A stretch of 64,000 nt of DNA, taken from assembly GCA_910579845.1 (NCBI GenBank), contig CAJTWL010000003.1, positions 1 through 64,000 on the forward strand, given 5' to 3'. Shown piece by piece: positions 50,152 to 59,538 of this stretch (position 1 is the first letter of the stretch; every line of letters begins with the position of its first letter). The stretch comes from an uncultured Muribaculaceae bacterium (GTDB lineage: Bacteria > Bacteroidota > Bacteroidia > Bacteroidales > Muribaculaceae). The notes under the pieces were generated by a model, which was not told the DNA's origin, made no database searches, and saw nothing but the letters and a program-made list of their open reading frames with translations. Made by a program: the position numbers and the translations under genes.

Positions 50152-53100
50152 TTAGAATGTTAGGTTAAGACCGAAAGTAAACATCTTTGTGATAGGATAT
50201 TGGTTTGCCTTGGTCTGCTCTGGATCGATACAGTTGGTCTTAAGATGATGCCATGTAAGAAGGTTTGTCCCGCTTACATAGAATCTCAGTTTAGACATTC
50301 CTACGTGTTTAAGCACTTTTTTAGGGAGTGAATAACCCAGTTCGATATTTTTCATACGAAGGAATGAACGGTCCATGATGAAGAAGTCATTTGCCTGGTG
50401 GCTCACTGTCCCGGAGGTGGAGAGAGCCGGATATGTGATCTTGCTTCCTGACTTATAGCGTTCTTCTGTCCATGCGTTGAGGTGATATTCGGTATAGAAT
50501 CCGGAAAGTCCGAGTTCGTTTACACCGGCACCGCTGTATGCCTGTGATACCTTGCCTATACCCTGGAATTGTACAGAGAAATCGAAGTCATATGCCTTCA
50601 GATTGGCTCCGAAACCATAGGTGATTCTCGGAATTGGTGAGTAAAGAACCGGAGAAATATCTTTTTGGTTGATTTTCCCGTCTTTGTTAACATCCTGATA
50701 AAGGAAGTCTCCAAGTCGAGGAGTCCCGATCTCATACATGGCTTTTGCTCTTTCAAGTTCTTCAGGTGTGTTGATATAACCGTTGCCGTTGCTGTAGTCA
50801 ATCTTGTAGCCCCAGCACTGGTCAAGACTGTAACCGGTCTTGCGATACTGGTAAGCGTAGTCATCTCCGAGTCTAACTTCGTCAACTTCTTTTACTTTAT
50901 TCTGGTTATATGCGAAGTTTCCATTGATGGTGAAATTGAAGTTCTTGTCGATTCTCTGGAACCAGCTGGCATCGATCTCGAAACCCTGATTGTCCACTTT
51001 ACCCATGTTGACTTTAGGAAGCGCTGCAGTGGGGCGACCTTGAATTTCAGGAACAGTAGAACGGGAAATAAGTATATTCTCGCGGTTTTCGCGGAAGTAA
51101 TCGAATGATAACTTCAGACGGTCGCCGAATATTGTCAGGTCGACACCATAGTTTTGCTTGTAAGCGATTTCCCAACCGATATTGGGATTGCCGATCTTGC
51201 TTTGGTTCACGTATTCGCCGTTACCGAGAGAGGGAATACCGATATTATTGCTTCCACTACTCATCTGGATATTGTCGAGATAAAGGAAACGTGCGTCGCC
51301 AAGCTTGTCATTACCGACTTTACCGTAACTTCCTCTCACTTTCAGGAAACTGATAAATTCGTTTTCTCTAAGGAACCTCTCGTTGCTTGCGATCCATCCT
51401 AAAGAGAATGCAGGGAAGAAACCGAAGCGGTGTCCCTTGGCAAATTGCTCGGAACCATTGTAACCTATGTTGACCTCCGCGAGGTAGCGGCTGTCATAAT
51501 TGTAGGTTGCACGCGCCGCGAGACCAATCATGTTATATTGAAGGTCGGCTGTATATTTCTGCCAGCTGTCACGCTGTACAAGAGCCATAGCGGTAACTTT
51601 ATGGTCACCGAAAGATCTGTCATAATTGATTGAATACTGAAGGTTGAGATAGTAGTTTGTATAGCTTGTCTTGGTAAGAGCGAGAGCATCGTTCTTATTT
51701 ACGGATACAGCTGTATAGTAGTTCTGTTCGCCTGCTTTGCGGGCAAGGGTAGTGCTGTAAGCATCGTATTCCCGCTGTGCGTTGCGGTTGTTGTATGCTT
51801 TGGAGTCAAAGGCGACAAGAAGTTTTGTGCTTAATCCTTTTGTTATGAAATCGAGACCCCAGTCTGCTACAATCGAGGATTCGAGACGCATGTTTGTCTC
51901 TGCCATATAACCGCGGCGGTTCAGGTCTCCATATATATTACGACCTGCAGGCATATTGGTCTGTTGCATGATCTGGTTGGGTTCTACTATCGTTCCGTCT
52001 GCAAGAGTGAAACCTTCTGCAGTCACAGGTCCCGGCTGAGTCGGATCAATTGCCCAGATGGAGCTGATTGCTTCTGTGACCATATTGGGGCGACTGGAGA
52101 ATATACCTCCTGATGCAGGGCTGTTTACCTTTCCAAGATAAGAAGCCATGTTAATGGACAGCTTAAAGTTCTTGAACAGATTGAAATCAAGATTGGAACG
52201 GAAATTGAAGCGGTTGCTCTTGAATCCCGGATCGTAGCCGAGTTTGTCCTTGTCTTCGGTTTTGAGTTGACCTTCCTGTCCGAGATAACCTACATTGAGG
52301 AAGTATTTCACTTTTTCATTACCTCCGTTCACATTTACGTTAACACGTGTCTGAGGCGCCCATTTTTTAAAATATTCTGCATATATGTCGCGATCGGGAA
52401 AGAATATTGGATCTTCACCGCTCTCATACATATCTCTTTGATATTGTGTGTAAATGGGATCGAGACCATCGTTTTTGGCGGCTTGGTTGCGAAGATCTGC
52501 GAATTCCCAGGAGTGGATTCTTGTAGGCTTGGCTACAAATTTCTGCATACTGAAGTTTGCCGACACACTTACAGAAGCTTTTCCTTCTTCACCACGTCGG
52601 GTGGTGACAAGAATCACGCCGTTGGCTCCACGGACACCGAACACGGCAGTAGCGGAAGCATCCTTAAGAATGGAGATTGATTTTACCTCATTGGGGTCGA
52701 GGGTTCCGATATCATCACGAGGCACACCGTCTATAAGGATGAGAGGCGATTGACCGTTGGTAGTGCTGGCTCCTCGCAGATAGATGGTGACATCATCCAC
52801 ACCGGGCATACCGGATGTCTGTAAAGTGGTAAGACCTGGTAATCTACCGGCAAGTGCTGTAGATAGATTGGCGGCGGCAGTCTGGGTAATGGCTTCGGCG
52901 TCAAGGGCAGCAACCGAACCGGTCATGGTCTCCCTTTTCTGTGTGCCGTAACCTACAACTACAACTTCTTCAAGCATTTGCTTATTAAGACTAAGTTTTA
53001 CTGTCAGCTCCTTGGTATTGGTTACTTTCACCGTCTGCGGCTCATAACCGATATAGCTGATTGTTAATTTTGCAGGCAGACTTACTGCAAGAGAGAATCT

Positions 53101-53334
53101 ACCGTCAAGATCGGTAGCCGCGCCTGTTTTTGACTTTGCATCCATTACTGTAGCTCCGATAAGAGGCTCTCCCTCTTCATCAACCACGACTCCATATATT
53201 TTTACCGGGGTAGCGGTCGTGACTGCCGACACGCTTAAAGACGTGTTGTCAGCCAGAGCTTTGACAGGCATGAAAAATAAAGAAGCAAGCAACAATAATG
53301 TTGAACTTCTTTGTTTAATCAGTCTTTCAAACAT
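50152..53334 (-). CDS. SusC/RagA-family TonB-dependent transporter (pair 2)
   Basis: A 1060-residue outer-membrane transporter and the first gene of the operon. A long signal region (to about 29) precedes a carboxypeptidase-regulatory-like domain (about 42-115, KIYGVVVDEEGEPLIGATV), the typical LEEVVVVGYGTQKRETMTGSV TonB-box region, plug motifs LAGRLPGLTTLQTSG and IYLRGASTTNGQSPLILIDGVPR, and a barrel ending in FTFGLNLTF. It is intact. The promoter region lies between it and a divergent small membrane-protein gene. No anti-sigma-interacting N-terminal extension and no ECF sigma or hybrid two-component gene is visible nearby. Confidence 0.95.
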   Translation of the reverse strand: MFERLIKQRSSTLLLLASLFFMPVKALADNTSLSVSAVTTATPVKIYGVVVDEEGEPLIGATVMDAKSKTGAATDLDGRFSLAVSLPAKLTISYIGYEPQTVKVTNTKELTVKLSLNKQMLEEVVVVGYGTQKRETMTGSVAALDAEAITQTAAANLSTALAGRLPGLTTLQTSGMPGVDDVTIYLRGASTTNGQSPLILIDGVPRDDIGTLDPNEVKSISILKDASATAVFGVRGANGVILVTTRRGEEGKASVSVSANFSMQKFVAKPTRIHSWEFADLRNQAAKNDGLDPIYTQYQRDMYESGEDPIFFPDRDIYAEYFKKWAPQTRVNVNVNGGNEKVKYFLNVGYLGQEGQLKTEDKDKLGYDPGFKSNRFNFRSNLDFNLFKNFKLSINMASYLGKVNSPASGGIFSSRPNMVTEAISSIWAIDPTQPGPVTAEGFTLADGTIVEPNQIMQQTNMPAGRNIYGDLNRRGYMAETNMRLESSIVADWGLDFITKGLSTKLLVAFDSKAYNNRNAQREYDAYSTTLARKAGEQNYYTAVSVNKNDALALTKTSYTNYYLNLQYSINYDRSFGDHKVTAMALVQRDSWQKYTADLQYNMIGLAARATYNYDSRYLAEVNIGYNGSEQFAKGHRFGFFPAFSLGWIASNERFLRENEFISFLKVRGSYGKVGNDKLGDARFLYLDNIQMSSGSNNIGIPSLGNGEYVNQSKIGNPNIGWEIAYKQNYGVDLTIFGDRLKLSFDYFRENRENILISRSTVPEIQGRPTAALPKVNMGKVDNQGFEIDASWFQRIDKNFNFTINGNFAYNQNKVKEVDEVRLGDDYAYQYRKTGYSLDQCWGYKIDYSNGNGYINTPEELERAKAMYEIGTPRLGDFLYQDVNKDGKINQKDISPVLYSPIPRITYGFGANLKAYDFDFSVQFQGIGKVSQAYSGAGVNELGLSGFYTEYHLNAWTEERYKSGSKITYPALSTSGTVSHQANDFFIMDRSFLRMKNIELGYSLPKKVLKHVGMSKLRFYVSGTNLLTWHHLKTNCIDPEQTKANQYPITKMFTFGLNLTF

Positions 53335-53402
53335 ATAAATTTAGATATTATTAGGTTAGTTATTTTTTTCTGTTTTTATTTTCAGGTAGAGATGGTAAGG
53401 TG

Positions 53403-53410
53403 CAAATTTA
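53403..53410 (-). promoter_or_regulatory. -7 box of the SusC/SusD operon
   Basis: Minus-strand TAAATTTG, about 69 bases before the ATG at 53334. No good -33 element is seen, which would fit an activated or alternative-sigma promoter; that is inference. Confidence 0.45.
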
Positions 53411-53491
53411 ATAATTTTTAAGAATAATATTCGTACTATTCGCGAAATTTTACTAAATATTTAATGAATAGTTGGGTAATGATATAATTTT

Positions 53492-53689
53492 ATGTTAATT
53501 TTAATAAAAATATCAATGATTTTAAGAAGAATGAAACACTATCAAATAAATTTAATTACATCGTTAATACTTATCCTGACAGCAATAGGAATATATTTTA
53601 TCGGTAGAAACGAACTGTTGGCGATAATAATAGCATGTTGCGCATTTGTTGAATTCGGCTTGGCATTCCTGCCAAAAAAGAGAAACTAA
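53492..53689 (+). CDS. Small two-helix membrane protein
   Basis: A 65-residue ORF (52 residues if the ATG at 53531 is used) with a basic start and two hydrophobic segments, LITSLILILTAIGIYFIG and LLAIIIACCAFVEFGLAFL, ending in a basic LPKKRN. No family recognised. The hydrophobic pattern with charged ends looks like a true membrane hairpin. It lies between divergent susC and the SGNH hydrolase gene, and may be co-expressed with the latter. Confidence 0.55.
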   Translation: MLILIKISMILRRMKHYQINLITSLILILTAIGIYFIGRNELLAIIIACCAFVEFGLAFLPKKRN

Positions 53690-53815
53690 AAATATACTCT
53701 ATGATATAATGTTGATAATAAAACGATTACGTGTTTTAGGGAATCATTGACCGTATTTGTAGCGGGCGTTATATCGGTTCGAGGATCCTGCAGAGGATAT
53801 ATTTTATAGTATTTT

Positions 53816-54892
53816 ATGAGTGTTAGATATAAAATTGTTCTGTTTTTGCTGGTGGTTGCATTTTTGCAGTCGAAAGCTGAACTTCCTACGTTGGAGTTTA
53901 CTTCGGGGCATAAGCTGACGTTGATAAACAAGCTAATGGATACACCACGCAGGTATGCACGTGTGGATACCGTCAAATATGGCGATTTTACAGATTTTCA
54001 ACGCAAGGAACTTGTGCAGCATCCTGCCGGGATGGCACTTGTGTTTGAAACCAATTCCGATTGTGTGTATGCCAATATAGATTATATAAAAAGGAATCAC
54101 GATATCAATGCCCCGGATATCAGTACATCCGGTCTGGCATTATATATAAAAAAGGATGGGAAATGGACGTTCGCCGGAGATAACACTCCAAGACTCACGG
54201 ACTCGGAGACTTTTGAATTGGTAAGGAATATGAAATCAGGCAATAAAGAGTGTTTACTATATTTACCTATGTTCTCAATTGTCGACTCGGTTTATATAGG
54301 AGTTACTCCGGGGTCATATGTAAGACCGATAGATAATCCATTCCGTCACAGAGTTGTGTTTCACGGGTCGAGTTTTACTCATGGTGCGTCAATTTCGCAT
54401 CCCGGGATGTCTTATGTTCTGCAGTTCCAGCGTGCTACGGGACTGCATACACCTGTTTTAGGTGTCGGCGGCAATGCCCAGCTGCAGCAGTCGTGGGCAC
54501 GGGTACTTGCTGACACACCTGCTGATGCCATTGTACTTGATGTCTTCTCCAATCCTGATGCCCGGCAGGTTGAGGAGCGATTCGATTCTTTTCTCAAAAC
54601 CATTAGAGAGAAACATCCGGATATTCCAATCATCTTTATGCAGACAATATATAGAGAAACAAGGCATTTCGACACCTGTAGCGACAGGAGTGAGCAGGAG
54701 AGGATAGATGTCGCCGAACGAAAGATGAAAGAAGCAATGAAAAGAGACAGGAACGTCTACTTTATTCATCCGGATGCCGGAATGGGCACGACATGCGACG
54801 GAACACATCCTTCTGACTTGGGATATTACTTCTGGATGCAGTCTATCAGGCAGCCGATTCTCGATATCCTTGCCAAATATGGCATAAATTAG
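53816..54892 (+). CDS. Secreted SGNH/GDSL-family hydrolase
   Basis: A 358-residue esterase-like protein with a signal peptide (about 1-21). A beta-rich N-terminal domain (about 25-165) precedes the SGNH domain: block I is VVFHGSSFTHGAS with the nucleophile Ser (about 184-185), block III GVGGNAQLQ (about 216-224) and block V DGTHPSDLGYYFW (about 326-338) with catalytic Asp and His. Deacetylation of a glycan is the plausible role given the SusC/SusD operon next door, but it is inferred. Its stop is 5 bases from that of convergent comF. The 127-base gap upstream shows no ORF or clear promoter. Confidence 0.88.
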   Translation: MSVRYKIVLFLLVVAFLQSKAELPTLEFTSGHKLTLINKLMDTPRRYARVDTVKYGDFTDFQRKELVQHPAGMALVFETNSDCVYANIDYIKRNHDINAPDISTSGLALYIKKDGKWTFAGDNTPRLTDSETFELVRNMKSGNKECLLYLPMFSIVDSVYIGVTPGSYVRPIDNPFRHRVVFHGSSFTHGASISHPGMSYVLQFQRATGLHTPVLGVGGNAQLQQSWARVLADTPADAIVLDVFSNPDARQVEERFDSFLKTIREKHPDIPIIFMQTIYRETRHFDTCSDRSEQERIDVAERKMKEAMKRDRNVYFIHPDAGMGTTCDGTHPSDLGYYFWMQSIRQPILDILAKYGIN

Positions 54893-54897
54893 AAGAT

Positions 54898-55593
54898 TTA
54901 AAATGTAGCGCATAGAGAAAGGATGCTGATGCGGGTAGTGGGGGAGGCGCTTATGATTGCTTGTGCTGCCTCTGAGAGCGTGGTTCCTGTAGTGCAAACG
55001 TCATCAAGCAGGAGAATGTGTTTGCAGGATATATTATGGTCAGAAATTAATTCAAACACACCTTTGAGGTTGTTACGTCGTTTCTCCTGACTCATTGATG
55101 TCTGGGTCCTATGAGGCTTTTTGGCTTTCAGTATATTTTGTGTCTTAATTCCAGTCGCTTTGCTGATACCGGCAGCAATCTCCTCTGTCTGGTTATATCC
55201 TCTTAGCGCTTTCTTCCAGAAATGCATGGGGATGGGAATTATGAGGTCTATATCCCTTAGAATCTGGGTAGAATAAAGTTCCTGTCCGACAATGCACCCC
55301 AATTCCCTGCCGATTCCTTTGAAGTGCCTGTATTTCATGTCGTGAATCAGATCGGAAAGAGGAGTCCCGCCCGAATATAGATAATGTGCTGTGGCATGTT
55401 CAAATTTGAAACGACCTATGAATCTTTGCTCCATAGGATTGACCGGTATAATATGATAAAGAGAACGTGGCAGTTGCTGTCGACATGATGGACAGATGTA
55501 TTTAATATCTTCTCCAAGTCTGTTGCCACATATATGACACGTTCTTGGAAAAATAAAATCGATCATACAGCCTATCGCATCCACTATACTCAT
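54898..55593 (-). CDS. comF: ComF-family phosphoribosyltransferase-like protein
   Basis: A 231-residue protein with an N-terminal zinc finger, CHICGNRL and CPSC (about 19-36), and a phosphoribosyltransferase domain with IIPIPMHFWKKALRGYNQTEEIA, RTQTSMSQEKRRNNLKGVFEL and HILLLDDVCTTGTTLSEAA, the PRPP loop. ComF proteins take part in DNA uptake in naturally competent bacteria; the role in this phylum is unclear. It is last in the DAHP-synthase-prmC-recX-comF operon, overlapping recX by 4 bases. Confidence 0.92.
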   Translation of the reverse strand: MSIVDAIGCMIDFIFPRTCHICGNRLGEDIKYICPSCRQQLPRSLYHIIPVNPMEQRFIGRFKFEHATAHYLYSGGTPLSDLIHDMKYRHFKGIGRELGCIVGQELYSTQILRDIDLIIPIPMHFWKKALRGYNQTEEIAAGISKATGIKTQNILKAKKPHRTQTSMSQEKRRNNLKGVFELISDHNISCKHILLLDDVCTTGTTLSEAAQAIISASPTTRISILSLCATF

Positions 55594-56075
55594 TCTTCCG
55601 GATTCTCTGTTTTTGCTTTATTTAAAGCCTTCTTTATGATATCGCCGGAGAACCCCCGTGTCATCATTGATCTGTAAAGCTTTGATATGCCGTCTGCTGA
55701 TTTCAGGTCAAATTGACGTTCCTTTGCTTTGACAAGACTGAGTGCAACCTCGAAATAACTCTCTTCGTCTATATCGTCCAAAGCAGAAGCTATTATGTAC
55801 GATGGGATACGTTTCTGAAATAGGTGGAAACGAATCTTGTTTTTACCCCATTTGGAGAAGTTTATCTTGTCTCTTGTAAAACTTCCTGCGAATCGTGCGT
55901 TATCTATAAATTTATTCTCCTTCAGAAAAGTGATGATCTCCTGCTTTTGACTTGGGGAGAGAGTCGTTCTGTCGAGTTTTGTACGTATGTCATATTCACA
56001 TTGCTCCGACCTTGCACATAGACCGGCAAGACGGAGTCTTTCTTTTTCTACATCTGTCTCGCGCTTTTTCAACAT
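55590..56075 (-). CDS. recX: RecX-family RecA regulator
   Basis: A 161-residue helical protein that modulates RecA filaments. RLAGLCARSEQCEYDIRTKL, ENKFIDNARFAGSFTRDKINFSKWGKNKIRFHLFQKRIPSYIIASAL and YRSMMTRGFSGDIIKKAL mark the three tandem three-helix repeats. recA is not adjacent here, unlike in many bacteria. It overlaps prmC by 7 bases and comF by 4. Confidence 0.9.
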   Translation of the reverse strand: MLKKRETDVEKERLRLAGLCARSEQCEYDIRTKLDRTTLSPSQKQEIITFLKENKFIDNARFAGSFTRDKINFSKWGKNKIRFHLFQKRIPSYIIASALDDIDEESYFEVALSLVKAKERQFDLKSADGISKLYRSMMTRGFSGDIIKKALNKAKTENPEE

Positions 56076-56938
56076 AAGTCTGCAGTTATGAATCTTTCTC
56101 TGTTGTATATGTCGTTTATGATATCGATATCGTGGTATCCTGTATTCTTGAGCATATCTTTGAGTTCCTCTGCATATATCGGGTTGATTTCAAGATATAG
56201 TGAGCCGTTCTCAGTGAGACCTGATTTTGCAATCTCAGCAATGCGCTTGTAGAAGATCAGAGGAGCGTTATCGGGCACGAACAGAGCATTGTGTGGTTCG
56301 AATTCAAGAACATTGCGATCCATATCTTTGCTTTCCGATTCACATATATATGGAGGATTGGAGACTATAATATCGAATGATTCCGGTTGAATATCATATT
56401 TGAAGATGTCTGCATGGATGAATTCGATCCTGCAGTTAAGATTTTCAGCATTCTTATTAGCCACTATCAGAGCCTTATCCGATATATCTATAGCCGAGAC
56501 CTTGCTGAAAGGAATATTTCTTGACAGCGCCAGTGCGATGGCTCCCGAACCTGTTCCAATGTCGAGGATGCGGAGATCGTATTTTGAGGAAAATCGTCTG
56601 ACAATCATATCCACCATCTGCTCGGTTTCCGGTCTCGGAATCAAAGTAGACCTGTCCACATCAAGATACATGCCATAGAAGTTGACTTTCCCGAGAATAT
56701 ACTGAATGGGTTCGTTATTTTTCAGGCGTTGCAGAATATCTTCAGTTTTCTCTTTTAAATATGGACTTGCCGGAAGGTCGTAGTTTATTATGGTTTGAGT
56801 CTTGGACCATTCCTTTAAATATTGAAAAATAAGAGATATCATCCCATCTGTCTCACCCTCGCCATATACCGGAATAAGTTTACGACGGATATAGCGTACA
56901 AGATCGGCAATGTTTTCTATTTCAGCCAGCCCGTTCAT
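56069..56938 (-). CDS. prmC: Peptide chain release factor N5-glutamine methyltransferase
   Basis: A 289-residue methyltransferase that modifies the GGQ glutamine of release factors RF1 and RF2. The helical N-terminal domain (about 1-85) is followed by PRPETEQMVDMIVRRF, ILDIGTGSGAIALALSRN for SAM binding and the substrate-binding NPPY in IVSNPPYICESE. Length is normal. It overlaps the DAHP synthase gene by 4 bases (ATGA) and recX by 7. Confidence 0.95.
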   Translation of the reverse strand: MNGLAEIENIADLVRYIRRKLIPVYGEGETDGMISLIFQYLKEWSKTQTIINYDLPASPYLKEKTEDILQRLKNNEPIQYILGKVNFYGMYLDVDRSTLIPRPETEQMVDMIVRRFSSKYDLRILDIGTGSGAIALALSRNIPFSKVSAIDISDKALIVANKNAENLNCRIEFIHADIFKYDIQPESFDIIVSNPPYICESESKDMDRNVLEFEPHNALFVPDNAPLIFYKRIAEIAKSGLTENGSLYLEINPIYAEELKDMLKNTGYHDIDIINDIYNRERFITADLC

Positions 56939-58026
56939 CGAAGTTTTGAGTCAAGTTGCAATTTTACGGATTCCTCATGGATGACACTGAGTATTTTTTT
57001 GATAAATGCCGGATCCAGACCTGCATCAGATGCTAATTCAGCCCGATCTGTAATCAGCTTACGATATCTTTCATTCTGGATTACAGGAATCCCGTTTTTC
57101 ATTTTCAGAATCCCGATTGCGCGGGATACCTCCATTCTTTTGGCAAGAATATCTATCAGACGGTCATCAAGAATATCTATTTCGTTTCGAAGACCATCAA
57201 GCTCAATATTGGGATTCGGCATATTAGACGGGCGTTTGAGTGAAAGCAACAGGCTTTTCAGCTGCGAAGGTGTCAGCTGTTGTTCGGAATCACTCAGAGC
57301 CCTTTCAGGATTACAATGGACTTCTATCATCAATCCACTGAAATTAAGATTAATCGCTTGTTGCGCTATATTAGGCACTATGTCTCGTCTGCCGCTTATG
57401 TGGGAAGGATCGCATATTAACGGTATTTCCGGGAATCGTCGGTTGAATTCGATCGGTATCCTCCATTCCGGAGGATTGCGATAGGCTGTCGCTCCATATG
57501 AGGAAAATCCACGATGCACAGCACCAAGCCTACGTATTCCTGCTGTGTATAATCTTTCAAATGCTCCTATCCATAATTCAATATCTGTATTTACAGGATT
57601 CTTTATAAGGAAACCGATTTCATGTTTATCGTCACAGTCCAACTCTTTCCATGCATCCGCAATCTCTTGTACTGCAAAAGGATTGGCGACTGTTCTCGCA
57701 CCGATCCATACTATATCAACGCCGGATCGAATTGCAAGCTTAAGGTGTTCCGCATTAGCCGTCTCTGTTGCTATATGCATCCCTGTTATTTTTTTAACCT
57801 CCTTAAGCCACGGTAATGCTTTCTCTCCCACACCTTCAAAACCACCGGGTTTAGTACGCGGTTTCCACACTCCTGCCCGAAATATGGATATCCCTTCCTT
57901 ATGAAGTTCTGATGCGGTGGCAAGCACTTGTTCGCGACTTTCGGCACCACAGGGACCTGCAATTATAAGAGGCTCTCCGGTAGCGTCGAAGCCATTGATT
58001 ATAGGAAGAAGACCGGTGAATTTCAT
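56935..58026 (-). CDS. Bifunctional DAHP synthase / chorismate mutase
   Basis: A 363-residue shikimate-pathway enzyme. The N-terminal 3-deoxy-7-phosphoheptulonate synthase of the KDO8P-synthase-like type (about 1-265) has PLIIAGPCGAESREQV, FRAGVWKPRTKPGGFEGVG, HIATETANAEH and PLICDPSHISGRRD. The C-terminal type II chorismate mutase (about 275-363) has LDGLRNEIDILDDRLIDILAKRMEVSRAIGILKMKN. Fusion allows feedback or substrate channelling. The frame continues to 58107, but the ATG at 58026 fits the promoter. First gene of a four-gene operon. Confidence 0.93.
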   Translation of the reverse strand: MKFTGLLPIINGFDATGEPLIIAGPCGAESREQVLATASELHKEGISIFRAGVWKPRTKPGGFEGVGEKALPWLKEVKKITGMHIATETANAEHLKLAIRSGVDIVWIGARTVANPFAVQEIADAWKELDCDDKHEIGFLIKNPVNTDIELWIGAFERLYTAGIRRLGAVHRGFSSYGATAYRNPPEWRIPIEFNRRFPEIPLICDPSHISGRRDIVPNIAQQAINLNFSGLMIEVHCNPERALSDSEQQLTPSQLKSLLLSLKRPSNMPNPNIELDGLRNEIDILDDRLIDILAKRMEVSRAIGILKMKNGIPVIQNERYRKLITDRAELASDAGLDPAFIKKILSVIHEESVKLQLDSKLR

Positions 58027-58050
58027 TTTATAAAATAGATTCTGTCTATA

Positions 58051-58081
58051 CAAATTTATAAAATTTAGAAGTAAACTCCAA
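58051..58081 (-). promoter_or_regulatory. Promoter of the DAHP-synthase operon
   Basis: Minus-strand TAAATTTG (58051-58058) with TTG (58079-58081) 20 bases upstream; leader of about 20 bases. Confidence 0.7.
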
Positions 58082-58129
58082 TTTTTATTGCTGCGATCCA
58101 TCCTCACAGTTCCTGTGAATAAAAATTTG

Positions 58130-58160
58130 TTGTGGAATTTCCTAAAATAAATTAATTTTG
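58130..58160 (+). promoter_or_regulatory. Promoter of hpt
   Basis: TAATTTTG (58153-58160) with TTG (58130-58132) 20 bases upstream; a leader of roughly 88 bases is implied. Confidence 0.7.
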
Positions 58161-58253
58161 TATCAGTTTTTAAATGATATTTGTTGAGTAAGCAATCATA
58201 TATCAGACTTAACTGATTTATATCGTTTTAATTTGATTACGTCTTACCAAAAC

Positions 58254-58805
58254 ATGGAAATAGATAAGCAAGTTACTGTCAATGGACTGACCTTTGTTCC
58301 ATATCTTACGCGCGATAAGATCGCTGAACAGATCAAAAGGGTCGCATCCGAGATAAGGAATGATCTTAAGGATTCTTCTCCGGTTTTTATCTGTGTGCTG
58401 AATGGCGCTTTTATGTTTGCCGCCGATCTTTATCGTGAAATCGGAATAAATGACTCGGTAATCACATTTGTAAAATATTCGAGTTATGAGGGAACCTCAA
58501 CAACTGGAAAAGTGAAGGAGGTGATTGGGTTGAAAGAGGATATCGAAGGGAAGGATGTGGTGATAATCGAGGATATTGTAGACACCGGTCTCACTGCTGT
58601 AAAAATGATCGAGGATTTGAAACAAAGAAATCCAAAATCAGTAAGATTTGCAACGCTGCTTCATAAACCGGAGAGTTCTAAAACCGGTTTTATTCCTGAT
58701 TATACGGCATTCTCGATACCTCCTAAGTTTATTATAGGTTACGGTCTGGATCTTGACGGAAAGGTGAGGAATCTGAAAGATATATATATCATTCGGGAGG
58801 AATGA
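58254..58805 (+). CDS. hpt: Hypoxanthine phosphoribosyltransferase
   Basis: A 183-residue purine-salvage enzyme making IMP (and usually GMP) from the free base and PRPP. FICVLNGAFMFAADLYREIG, FVKYSSYEGTSTTGKVKEVIG and the PRPP loop VVIIEDIVDTGLTAVKM are diagnostic; PDYTAFSIPPKFIIGYGLDLDGKVRNL completes the active site. An upstream TTG (58233) is possible, but the ATG at 58254 gives the usual length. adk follows 124 bases later, so the two nucleotide genes may share regulation. Confidence 0.95.
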   Translation: MEIDKQVTVNGLTFVPYLTRDKIAEQIKRVASEIRNDLKDSSPVFICVLNGAFMFAADLYREIGINDSVITFVKYSSYEGTSTTGKVKEVIGLKEDIEGKDVVIIEDIVDTGLTAVKMIEDLKQRNPKSVRFATLLHKPESSKTGFIPDYTAFSIPPKFIIGYGLDLDGKVRNLKDIYIIREE

Positions 58806-58929
58806 TATGATGTTTTGCGTTATATATAAAGATTACTTGTTATAGGACTGCTTATCTGCTTTAAATGAAGAAAATAATATAATTGGAAAATTATCGAGGT
58901 TTTATAATAATCCATAATCAGATGTTTGT

Positions 58930-59526
58930 ATGTTGAATGTAGTATTGTTTGGAGCACCCGGAAGTGGGAAGGGTACACAGAGTGCCAGGCTCATAGATGA
59001 ATATGGCTTGTATCATATATCTACTGGAGAGGTTCTCCGTGATCATATAAAAAGAGGTACGGAATTGGGTAAGATTGCAGATAGTTATATCTCAAAAGGT
59101 AATCTTATCCCGGACGATCTTATGGTCGAGATCCTTGACGATGTTCTTGAAAAGGAAGCGAAGGGTAAGAGTGGAGTTGTATTCGACGGTTTCCCTCGGA
59201 CTATCCCACAGGCGGAGGCTCTCGAGAAGCTTCTGAAAAAAAGAGGAACAGCTCTTGTGGCAGTAATAGGTCTTGAGGTTCCCGAAGAGGAACTTATGAA
59301 ACGCATGATCCGGAGAGGCAAGGAGACAGGACGTGCAGACGATACACCGGAGACAATCAAGAACCGTCTTGAAGTGTATCATAATCAGACACATCCCTTG
59401 CGTGCATATTATAATGAGAAAGGTAAGTATCTTCCGATCAATGGCTTAGGCGTTGTGGATGAAATCTTCAATGATATCGCCGAAGGACTTGAAAAGCTAA
59501 CCGGTATCAAACGTCGAGTACACTGA
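58930..59526 (+). CDS. adk: Adenylate kinase
   Basis: A 198-residue kinase interconverting ATP + AMP and 2 ADP. The P-loop GAPGSGKGTQS, HISTGEVLRDHIKRG, VFDGFPRTIPQAEAL, RADDTPETIKNRL and a short LID without zinc cysteines define the short-type enzyme. An exceptionally long palindromic terminator follows. The 124 bases upstream contain no convincing TAnnTTTG box. Confidence 0.97.
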   Translation: MLNVVLFGAPGSGKGTQSARLIDEYGLYHISTGEVLRDHIKRGTELGKIADSYISKGNLIPDDLMVEILDDVLEKEAKGKSGVVFDGFPRTIPQAEALEKLLKKRGTALVAVIGLEVPEEELMKRMIRRGKETGRADDTPETIKNRLEVYHNQTHPLRAYYNEKGKYLPINGLGVVDEIFNDIAEGLEKLTGIKRRVH

Positions 59527-59538
59527 TTCTTTGATTGG

